Of a DNA stretch of 64,000 nt, positions 56,950-64,000 are shown one piece after another. This DNA comes from Clostridiales bacterium. GTDB taxonomy: Bacteria; Bacillota; Clostridia; Lachnospirales; Lachnospiraceae. The notes beneath the pieces were generated by a model. That model saw nothing but the letters and a program-made list of their open reading frames with translations. It had not been told where the DNA came from and ran no database searches. How positions within the stretch are numbered: position 1 is the first letter of the stretch; each line of letters opens with the position of its first letter. A program made the translations under genes and the position numbers. Location: assembly GCA_019423795.1 (NCBI GenBank), contig JAHZAT010000073.1:1-64000 (forward strand), written 5' to 3'.

Positions 56950-59175
56950 ATGGAAAAATTATATGCGGATATAATTATTAATATTTCACATGAGGCACTG
57001 GATAAGGTGTTTGCCTATAAGGTGCCTTTTTCCATGATCAAGGATATTCGGGTGGGACAGCAAGTCGTTGTCCCATTTGGACGTTCTAATAAGGAACAGA
57101 CGGGATATGTAGTCAATCTTTCACGGACAGTTGACTATGATGAGAGTAAAGTCAAAGAAATCTTAAGGATTGAGACGGATCATGTTGGTGTGGAGTCAAA
57201 TATGATCGAGTTAGCTGCGTGGATCAGAGAGAATTATGGATCAACAATGATCCAGGCATTAAAAACCGTACTTCCAGTGCAGGAAAAAGTTGCACGAAAA
57301 GCGAGAAAATACATTGAGCTATGCATTGAGAAAGTGCATGGACCAGCGATGCTTGATGAATATTTCAGTAAGCATTATGTGGCGAAAGCAAGACTTCTTG
57401 CAGCTTTATTAGACCATGGGAAGATCTCATGGGAAATGGCATCGAAAGATCTAAAGATTTCAAAAAGTACAGTAGACAGCATGGAAAGAGAAGGAATTCT
57501 TCATGTTGTGACAGAATATTATTACCGGAATCCTGGAGAGTTCAGTATAGCAAAAGCAGAAGCGCATGTGTTAAATGAACAGCAACAGGAACTGATCGAT
57601 GAATTTCGGGAAGATTTTTTAAGAGAAGACCACAAAACCTATCTTTTACATGGAATCACAGGAAGTGGGAAGACAGAAGTTTATCTCGCAGCGATCGAAG
57701 AAGTGATCAAACAGGGAAAACAGGCAATCGTCCTGATCCCAGAGATCGCACTGACTTATCAGACGGTTACAAGGTTTACCAAACGATTTGGAGAGCGTGT
57801 ATCAATTCTGAATTCACGATTATCCAAAGGTGAGAGATACGATCAGTGGCTTCGTGCACAGAGGGGAGACGTGGATGTGATCATTGGACCACGATCTGCA
57901 TTGTTTGTTCCATTTTCGAATCTTGGGCTGATTGTGATCGATGAGGAACATGAAGGCAGTTACAAGAGTGAACAAACTCCCAAATACCATGCAAGAGAAG
58001 TTGCAATCAAAAAAGCACAGATGGAAGGTGCATCGGTGATCTTAGGTTCGGCGACACCATCAGTTGAGAGTTATAAACATGCACTGGATGGAACTTATCG
58101 GCTGTGGGAGTTGACAAAACGAGCCAAAGAAGCAGTGTTACCGCAAGTCTATATTGAAGATCTAAGAGAAGAATTAAAAGCGGGAAACCGTAGCATGTTC
58201 AGTCGAAGACTGAAAGAACTGATAAAGGATCGTTTGAATAAAGGCGAACAGATCATGTTGTTCTTAAACCGGCGTGGTTATGCGGGATTCGTTTCATGCA
58301 GAAGCTGTGGTCATGTCATGGAATGCCCTCATTGTGATATTTCTATGACATATCACAGAGATGGAAGACTGCGCTGCCATTATTGCGGATATGAACAGCC
58401 GATGCTGAAGGTTTGTCCAGAGTGTGGAAGCCCGTATATTGGAACATTCGGTCTTGGAACCCAGAAAGTGGAAGCTGCATTATACAAAGAATTTCCACAA
58501 GCAAAAGTGCTTCGTATGGATATGGATACAACGAAGAGAAAGAATAGTCATGAACAGATCTTATCGGCATTTTCTGATGGAGAAGCAGATATTTTAGTGG
58601 GAACACAGATGATCGTCAAAGGACATGATTTTGCGAATGTAACATTGGTAGGTGTTTTGGCAGCAGATCTTTCCCTGCATGCCAATGATTACCGGGCAGG
58701 AGAAAGAACATTCCAGTTATTGACACAGGCTGCGGGAAGAGCAGGAAGAGGCGACAAACCAGGAGAAGTAGTGATCCAGACATATTCCCCAGAACATTAC
58801 AGTATCCAGACTGCAGCCAAACAGGATTATCACGCATTTTACAAAGAAGAGATCAGCTACCGAAGCTTGATGAGATATCCACCAGAATGGCAGATGTTGG
58901 TCGTATTTGCATCAGGAGAAGATAAAGCATGGCTTGATAAAGTAATGGATGCGATGGCAAATGTGGTAAAACATATGGATCTGATGGTGATCGGGCCGAG
59001 CGAGGCAGGATTTGGCAAGATCAATGATCAATACCGCAAAGTGATATATATTAAGAATAAAGATTACGAGACACTGGTGAAAGCAAAGAACCGTCTGGAA
59101 CAGTGGATCGATTTAAATAAGATCAGGAAAAATTTACTGGTCAATTTTGATTTTAACCCAATGAATAGTTATTAA
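56950..59175 (+). CDS. priA: Primosomal protein N' (replication restart helicase PriA)
   Basis: 741 residues. N-terminal DNA-binding domain (YADIIINISHEALDKVFAYKVP), helicase motor with HGITGSGKTEVY (Walker A), VIDEEHEGSYKSE (DEEH), GSATPS, then the zinc-binding insert with Cys pairs (CRSCGHVMECPHCD, CHYCGY, CPECGS), and GTQMIVKGHDF and QAAGRAGRGDKPG motifs. Reloads the replication fork after collapse. Same operon as def and fmt, the usual Firmicutes order. Confidence 0.96.
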   Translation: MEKLYADIIINISHEALDKVFAYKVPFSMIKDIRVGQQVVVPFGRSNKEQTGYVVNLSRTVDYDESKVKEILRIETDHVGVESNMIELAAWIRENYGSTMIQALKTVLPVQEKVARKARKYIELCIEKVHGPAMLDEYFSKHYVAKARLLAALLDHGKISWEMASKDLKISKSTVDSMEREGILHVVTEYYYRNPGEFSIAKAEAHVLNEQQQELIDEFREDFLREDHKTYLLHGITGSGKTEVYLAAIEEVIKQGKQAIVLIPEIALTYQTVTRFTKRFGERVSILNSRLSKGERYDQWLRAQRGDVDVIIGPRSALFVPFSNLGLIVIDEEHEGSYKSEQTPKYHAREVAIKKAQMEGASVILGSATPSVESYKHALDGTYRLWELTKRAKEAVLPQVYIEDLREELKAGNRSMFSRRLKELIKDRLNKGEQIMLFLNRRGYAGFVSCRSCGHVMECPHCDISMTYHRDGRLRCHYCGYEQPMLKVCPECGSPYIGTFGLGTQKVEAALYKEFPQAKVLRMDMDTTKRKNSHEQILSAFSDGEADILVGTQMIVKGHDFANVTLVGVLAADLSLHANDYRAGERTFQLLTQAAGRAGRGDKPGEVVIQTYSPEHYSIQTAAKQDYHAFYKEEISYRSLMRYPPEWQMLVVFASGEDKAWLDKVMDAMANVVKHMDLMVIGPSEAGFGKINDQYRKVIYIKNKDYETLVKAKNRLEQWIDLNKIRKNLLVNFDFNPMNSY

Positions 59176-59193
59176 AAGAAAGGGAGAACAATT

Positions 59194-59673
59194 ATGGCAA
59201 TTCGACAGATTCGAGTATTAGGAGACGATGTTTTAAGAAAAAAATGTAAAGAAGTAAAAGAAATGACACCAAGAATGCATACATTAGTAGAAGATATGTA
59301 TGATACAATGTATGAAGCAATGGGTGTTGGTCTTGCAGCACCTCAGGTGGGAATCTTAAAAAGAATCGTAGTCATTGATACTGGAGAAGAGGGAGAATGT
59401 GTAACTCTTGTCAATCCAGTGATCACACTGAAAGAAGGAGAGCAGGTAGGAGAAGAAGGATGTTTAAGCCTTCCAGGAAAAGTAGCAGTTGTGAAACGTC
59501 CAGATCATGTGATCTGTGAAGCATTTGATGAAGATATGAATCCGATCACAGTAGAAGGATTTGGATTATTTGCAAGAGCGCTCTGTCATGAAACAGATCA
59601 TTTGGATGGAATTTTATATCCAGATGTAGCAGAAGAACCAGCAAGAGACGTCACGATGGAAGAGGTAGAATAA
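59194..59673 (+). CDS. def: Peptide deformylase
   Basis: 159 residues. GVGLAAPQVG, EGCLSLPG (metal-ligand Cys90) and HETDHLDG (His132, Glu133, His136) are the three signature motifs. Removes the formyl group from new proteins. AAAGGGAG ribosome site; fmt starts one base after its stop codon. Confidence 0.96.
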   Translation: MAIRQIRVLGDDVLRKKCKEVKEMTPRMHTLVEDMYDTMYEAMGVGLAAPQVGILKRIVVIDTGEEGECVTLVNPVITLKEGEQVGEEGCLSLPGKVAVVKRPDHVICEAFDEDMNPITVEGFGLFARALCHETDHLDGILYPDVAEEPARDVTMEEVE

Positions 59674-59674
59674 G

Positions 59675-60604
59675 ATGAAAGCAGTATTTATGGGAACACC
59701 GGAGTTCGCAGTACCAACACTGCAGGCACTGATCGATCACCATGAGGTGCTTGCTGTTGTGACACAGCCGGATAAACAAAGAGGTAGAGGAAAGAAGATG
59801 CAGTTTCCTCCAGTCAAAGAAAAAGCAGTGGAATATGATATCCCAGTATATCAGCCACAGAGAGCCAGAGATGAGGAATTCATTGAAGAGTTAAAAAACC
59901 TCAACCCAGATGTGATCGTTGTTGTTGCTTATGGACAGATCTTACCAGAAAGTATCTTAAATATTCCAAAGTATGGATGTATCAATGTTCATGGATCACT
60001 CCTTCCAAAATACAGAGGAGCAGCACCAATCCAGTGGGCAGTTCTTGATGGAGAAGAAAAGACAGGAATCACAACCATGTATATGGAAAAAGGATTAGAT
60101 ACCGGAGATATGATCGATAAAGCAGAAGTTGTTTTAGATAAGAAAGAAACAGCTGGTTCTCTGCATGATAAATTGATGGTATTAGGAGCAAATTTATTAT
60201 TAGAAACATTAAAGAAATTAGAAGATGGAACAGCCGTCAGAGAAAAACAAAATGACGAAGAAAGCTGTTATGCAAAAATGCTAAGTAAAGATATGGGACA
60301 GATTGATTTCACAAAATCAGCAAGAGAAATCGAATGTCTGATCCGTGGAATGAATCCATGGCCAAGTGCTTATACATCCTTAGATGGAAAGACAATGAAA
60401 GTCTGGGAAGCAGATGTGCTTGATGCACAGAGTAAAGAAGAACCAGGAACGATCGTAGAAGTCAACAAAAAAGAGATCATCGTAGCAACAGGAAGCAATG
60501 ATCTTGCACTTCATGAGATTCAGCTGGCAGGAAAGAAACGTATGCAGGTACAGGCATTTTTACTTGGATATCAAGTAGAAGCCGGAACAAAATTAGGAGA
60601 ATGA
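59675..60604 (+). CDS. fmt: Methionyl-tRNA formyltransferase
   Basis: 309 residues. MGTPEFAVPTLQAL, the formyl-folate-binding NVHGSLLPKYRGAAPIQWAVLDGE with conserved Asn and His, and TTMYMEKGLDTGDM in the catalytic domain, then the C-terminal OB-like tRNA-binding domain with CLIRGMNPWPSAYTSLDGK. Formylates initiator Met-tRNA; the classic partner of def upstream. Confidence 0.96.
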   Translation: MKAVFMGTPEFAVPTLQALIDHHEVLAVVTQPDKQRGRGKKMQFPPVKEKAVEYDIPVYQPQRARDEEFIEELKNLNPDVIVVVAYGQILPESILNIPKYGCINVHGSLLPKYRGAAPIQWAVLDGEEKTGITTMYMEKGLDTGDMIDKAEVVLDKKETAGSLHDKLMVLGANLLLETLKKLEDGTAVREKQNDEESCYAKMLSKDMGQIDFTKSAREIECLIRGMNPWPSAYTSLDGKTMKVWEADVLDAQSKEEPGTIVEVNKKEIIVATGSNDLALHEIQLAGKKRMQVQAFLLGYQVEAGTKLGE

Positions 60605-60608
60605 TACG

Positions 60609-61952
60609 ATGCAAAATCCGAGAGAATGTGCATTGGATGTACTGATCAAAGTAGATAAAAAAGAAGAATTATCACACATCGCAATTTCAAATGTATTAGA
60701 AAAATACCAGTTTTCTGAAAAAAGAGACCGTGCATTTTTTACAAGACTGGTGGAAGGAACTTTAGAGCGTCAGATCACGATCGACTATGTTGCAGATCAG
60801 TTCTCAAAGACGAAGATCAGAAAATGTAAACCACTGATCCGTGCATTGCTTCGTATGGGAATCTATCAGATTCTTTATATGGATCAGGTTCCAGATTCTG
60901 CTGCATGTAATGAGGCAGTGAAACTTGCAAAGAAACGAGGATTTTCCCGATTATCAGGTTTTGTGAACGGTGTACTTCGTAATATTTCAAGGAAGAAAGA
61001 TGAGATCCAATATCCATCAAGAGAGAAGAATCTTGAGACATATTTATCAGTTGCTTATTCTATTCCAGAATGGATCATAAAATTCTTTCAGAAGACATAT
61101 GATAACGAAACAGTAGAGAAGATCATAGCTTCTTATCTGGAAGAGAGAAAAACAACATTATGTTGTCTGATCTCCAAGGGTGGGAAAGAAGCTGTCAGAA
61201 AAGAACTGGAAGCAGAAGGCGTTACAGTAGAAGATGGAAGTTTGATCGAAAATGCAGTGCAGATCTCAGATTATGATTTTTTGTATCGTTTGAAAGCATT
61301 TCGTGAAGGAAGTTGTTATGTACAGGATGAAAGTTCCATGTTGTGTGCCAAACTTGCCAGTGTCCAGAAAGAGCAGTTTGTGATGGATCTTTGCAGTGCA
61401 CCAGGTGGTAAGTCCTTATATGTTGCAGATCAGCTGAAGGGAAGCGGGCGAGTGTTATCAAGGGATCTTACGGAATACAAGACAGATCTGATCGAAGATA
61501 ACATTGATCGTGTTGGATTTACGAATATGGAATCCGAAGTATTTGATGCGAGAGTGTTGGATGAAGAACATATTGAAGCTGCGGATATTGTGATCGCAGA
61601 TGTACCATGTTCAGGACTTGGGATCATGGGAAAGAAAAATGATATTAAATACCACATTTCAGAAGAAGGCATGAAGGATCTTGTGAAGTTGCAGCGAGAG
61701 ATTCTTGCAAATGCAGTGCAATATGTCAAGCATGGAGGTACATTGATCTATAGTACCTGCACGATCAATCCAGCAGAGAATGAAGAAAATTTCCGATGGA
61801 TTATTGATCACTTTGATTTTGAAGCAGTTGATATTACAAAAGAACTGCCAAAGGATCTAAAGATTGAAACTGCCCAAGAAGGATTTATTCAGTTGTTGCC
61901 AGGAATACATCCATGTGATGGATTCTTTATTGGTAAATTAAGGAGAAAATAA
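60609..61952 (+). CDS. rsmB: 16S rRNA (cytosine-967-C5)-methyltransferase
   Basis: 447 residues. N-terminal NusB-like RNA-binding domain (about 1-140, ARRFSR-type helices; VLRNISRK), C-terminal Rossmann methyltransferase with DLCSAPGGKSLYVAD for S-adenosylmethionine, DVPCSGLGIMG and STCTINPAENEEN carrying the two catalytic Cys residues. Four bases after fmt. Confidence 0.95.
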   Translation: MQNPRECALDVLIKVDKKEELSHIAISNVLEKYQFSEKRDRAFFTRLVEGTLERQITIDYVADQFSKTKIRKCKPLIRALLRMGIYQILYMDQVPDSAACNEAVKLAKKRGFSRLSGFVNGVLRNISRKKDEIQYPSREKNLETYLSVAYSIPEWIIKFFQKTYDNETVEKIIASYLEERKTTLCCLISKGGKEAVRKELEAEGVTVEDGSLIENAVQISDYDFLYRLKAFREGSCYVQDESSMLCAKLASVQKEQFVMDLCSAPGGKSLYVADQLKGSGRVLSRDLTEYKTDLIEDNIDRVGFTNMESEVFDARVLDEEHIEAADIVIADVPCSGLGIMGKKNDIKYHISEEGMKDLVKLQREILANAVQYVKHGGTLIYSTCTINPAENEENFRWIIDHFDFEAVDITKELPKDLKIETAQEGFIQLLPGIHPCDGFFIGKLRRK

Positions 61953-61956
61953 AGTT

Positions 61957-62988
61957 ATGGATTTAAAATCAATGACACTTCAAGAGATGCAGGAATATAT
62001 GGAATCCATTGGTGAGAAGAAATTCCGTGCAAAACAGATTTATGAATGGTTTCACAAACATCTTGCTCTGTCTCTTGATGAGATGAATAATGTACCAAAA
62101 AAATTAAAAGAAAAGATCGAACAGACACAGGAGATTTATGGTGTAAAACCTGTAGACTGCTTTATTTCAAAAATTGATGGTACAAGAAAATACTTATTTG
62201 AGTTATATGATGGGAATATTATCGAAAGTGTTTTGATGAAGTATAAACATGGAAATTCTGTCTGTATTTCATCTCAGGCAGGGTGCCGTATGGGATGTAA
62301 GTTTTGTGCATCTACGCTTGGAGGATTAGATCGTAATCTGACGCCATCTGAAATGCTTTCACAGATTTATTATATTCAAAGAGATACAGAAGAAAGAGTA
62401 TCCAATGTTGTCATGATGGGAACAGGGGAACCGATGGATAATTATGATAACGTATTGAGATTTTTAGAACTGATCACATCAGAGGATGGATTAAATATCA
62501 GTCAGAGAAATATTACGATCTCAACGTGCGGGATCGTGCCAAAGATCAAAGAACTTGCACAGAAACATTTACAGATCACATTAGCCATTTCTCTTCACTC
62601 ACCAAATGATGAGATGAGAAGAGGACTGATGCCGATCGCAATGAAATATTCAATCGATGAGCTGCTAGATGCATGTCATTATTATTTTAAAGAGACAAAC
62701 CGCAGGATGACATTTGAATACAGCCTTGTGGCAGGGGTTAATGACCAGCCAGTTCATGCAGAAGAATTAGCAGGCAGATTGAAAGGTTTTCCATGTCATG
62801 TAAACCTGATTCCAGTTAATCCGATCAAAGAGCGTGATTTTAAGCAATCTATGCCGAAATCCGTTATGGAATTTAAAAAGATACTTGAAAAAAATCGTGT
62901 AAATGTTACCATAAGAAGAGAAATGGGCGCAGATATCAATGCCGCCTGTGGACAGCTTAGAAGAAAAAAACTGCAGTCAAGATTGTAA
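61957..62988 (+). CDS. rlmN: Dual-specificity 23S rRNA/tRNA adenine-C2 methyltransferase RlmN
   Basis: 343 residues. Radical-SAM CRMGCKFC (Cys110/114/117), SSQAGC before it, GTGEPMDNYDNV, SLHSPNDEMRRGLMPI and the C-terminal AACGQLR whose Cys forms the methylene intermediate. Methylates A2503 of 23S rRNA and A37 of some tRNAs. Cfr-like resistance proteins share the fold, but the neighbourhood and sequence fit RlmN. Confidence 0.95.
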   Translation: MDLKSMTLQEMQEYMESIGEKKFRAKQIYEWFHKHLALSLDEMNNVPKKLKEKIEQTQEIYGVKPVDCFISKIDGTRKYLFELYDGNIIESVLMKYKHGNSVCISSQAGCRMGCKFCASTLGGLDRNLTPSEMLSQIYYIQRDTEERVSNVVMMGTGEPMDNYDNVLRFLELITSEDGLNISQRNITISTCGIVPKIKELAQKHLQITLAISLHSPNDEMRRGLMPIAMKYSIDELLDACHYYFKETNRRMTFEYSLVAGVNDQPVHAEELAGRLKGFPCHVNLIPVNPIKERDFKQSMPKSVMEFKKILEKNRVNVTIRREMGADINAACGQLRRKKLQSRL

Positions 62989-62999
62989 AGGAGAACGAT

Positions 63000-63719
63000 A
63001 TGCGATCCGTAGGAGCTTCACATATAGGCAAGGTAAGGACAGAGAATCAGGATAGGATTTTCTTTCATGACCAGCCTGTTGGAAACTTAAAAAATCTTTA
63101 TATCGTGGCAGATGGAATGGGAGGACACCGTGCCGGTGGGCATGCCTCCTCTTTTGCAGTGGAACGATTTGTACAGCTGATCGAGGAATCGAAACAGACC
63201 GATCCGATCGAATTAATGAAATCATCCATTGCATCTGTGAATCAGGAAATGATCGCAGAAAGCCAGAGTAATGAAGAATATAGGGGAATGGGAACAACAT
63301 TCGTTGCAGCAACCATCTCTGATGGGAAAGTAACGGTTATGAATATTGGTGATAGTAGATTATATTATGGAAATCAAGAATTAACACAGATTACAGTGGA
63401 TCATTCTTATGTGGAAGAACTGATTCATGCAGGAATCATGGAAAGAGAGGAAGGAAGATTCCATCCAAAGAAGAATGTTATCACAAGAGCACTAGGTACC
63501 GTAATGGCGACACCAGATTTCTTTGAGTTTGATGCCAAAGATGGATATTTGCTTTTGTGCAGTGATGGACTTTCCAATATGATATCCGACGAAGAATTGA
63601 AGGAACTTCTTCTTGATCACAGTCAGATTGCCAATAAGGTCAACCAGATGATCACCCGTGCGAACGAGTACGGAGGAAAAGACAATATTTCATTGGTAAT
63701 TGTGGATTTAAAGAGATGA
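63000..63719 (+). CDS. prpC: PP2C-type Ser/Thr protein phosphatase
   Basis: 239 residues. SHIGKVRTENQDRIF, VADGMGGHRAGG (metal-binding Asp/Gly), MGTTFVAATI, NIGDSRLYY, LLCSDGLSN and GGKDNISLVIV are the PP2C motifs in order. Reverses phosphorylation by the PrkC kinase encoded directly downstream. Together they control wall metabolism, translation and dormancy in Firmicutes. Start ATG 63000 with AAAGGAG 5-6 bases ahead. Confidence 0.94.
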   Translation: MRSVGASHIGKVRTENQDRIFFHDQPVGNLKNLYIVADGMGGHRAGGHASSFAVERFVQLIEESKQTDPIELMKSSIASVNQEMIAESQSNEEYRGMGTTFVAATISDGKVTVMNIGDSRLYYGNQELTQITVDHSYVEELIHAGIMEREEGRFHPKKNVITRALGTVMATPDFFEFDAKDGYLLLCSDGLSNMISDEELKELLLDHSQIANKVNQMITRANEYGGKDNISLVIVDLKR

Positions 63720-63731
63720 GGTGAATGATAG

Positions 63732-64000
63732 ATGTTAGAGATTGGCACGATGCTGTCAGGCCGTTATGAAGTGCTAAAGCGCGTTGGAAGCGGTGGAATG
63801 GCAGACGTTTATATGGCGAAAGATCATAAATTAAACCGGAACGTCGCAGTGAAGGTTTTAAAAAGTGAATACGTAGAAGATGAGAAATTTTTAAAGAAAT
63901 TCGAGACAGAGGCACAGGCAGTTGCAAGGCTGTCTCATCCTAATATCGTGAATGTATACGATGTTGGAATTGAAGATGGGATCAATTATATTGTTATGGA
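63732..64000 (+). CDS. prkC: PrkC-type eukaryote-like Ser/Thr protein kinase, N-terminal part
   Basis: Runs off the right edge; 89 codons are seen. [24 protein letters not shown] is the Gly-rich ATP loop, NVAVKVLK has the ATP-binding Lys, and [23 protein letters not shown] includes the C-helix Glu. These are Hanks-kinase subdomains I-IV. The complete protein is expected to continue with the catalytic loop, a membrane segment and PASTA domains that sense muropeptides. GAGGTG lies 8 bases ahead; 12-base gap to prpC. Confidence 0.93.
   Translation, partial: MLEIGTMLSGRYEVLKRVGSGGMADVYMAKDHKLNRNVAVKVLKSEYVEDEKFLKKFETEAQAVARLSHPNIVNVYDVGIEDGINYIVM

Overview
The window looks like chromosome of a low-GC, anaerobic, Gram-positive gut bacterium of the Lachnospiraceae type (Anaerostipes-like is only a guess). 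The supporting signs are A/T-rich codon use, strong AGGAGG ribosome sites, a prpC-prkC and priA-def-fmt-rsmB-rlmN housekeeping block of Firmicutes order, an [FeFe]-hydrogenase operon, and a glycerol-phosphate (teichoic-acid-like) surface polymer cluster. I see no tRNA, rRNA, CRISPR array or intact insertion sequence.

Layout. (1) 1-4730 is a decaying accessory stretch: an SGNH esterase-FIVAR gene broken at an A9 run, an intact lipoprotein-type arylsulfate sulfotransferase on the minus strand, an AAA-ATPase/PD-(D/E)XK gene with an internal deletion, and a shrunken second SGNH-FIVAR remnant. (2) 4733-16440 holds a secreted beta-helix protein, glf, a DUF1015 gene and galE, then five genes for surface-glycan work (Wzy-like protein, DUF6020 protein, two polyprenyl-phosphate glycosyltransferases, a large GT-C-like membrane protein). 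(3) 16507-18024 (minus) is an exported Ig-like/PIG-L deacetylase. (4) 18193-36592 is one long co-directional cluster behind a good promoter: two acyltransferases, a DUF6056 membrane protein, five CDP-glycerol glycerophosphotransferase domains spread over four proteins (one fused to a GT2 domain, one tandem), a TagGH-type exporter, TagD, an LtaS-like synthase and a GT2. (5) On the minus strand, 36666-39225 encodes an LCP ligase and a sugar-phosphate transferase that could initiate and attach such polymers. (6) 39484-42392 is htrA, a DUF5721 gene and degV. (7) 42772-46310 is a two-gene hydrogenase operon with two Rex-like sites upstream. (8) 46397-54532 is central carbon metabolism: cupin phosphoglucose isomerase and deoC facing a GntR regulator, isocitrate dehydrogenase, a Wzz fragment, a LacI regulator facing transaldolase and a split transketolase. 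(9) 54666-64000 is housekeeping: DUF975, glmM, priA, def, fmt, rsmB, rlmN, prpC and the start of prkC.

The genes work together mainly in building the envelope: TagD makes CDP-glycerol, the glycerophosphotransferases extend the polymer, TagGH exports it, the LCP protein can join it to the wall, and acyltransferases and lipid-linked sugar transferases decorate it.

The least explained signal is a pair of long hairpin elements (42480-42594 and 50424-50636). They share outer ends and a GAATTC-containing core, but their 38-nt arms differ between copies while each pair is perfectly complementary; a possible third relative lies at 31075-31130. Other regulatory signals are three ACATAAT boxes at 11-bp spacing over the deoC promoter, and a promoter running straight into a terminator after htrA.
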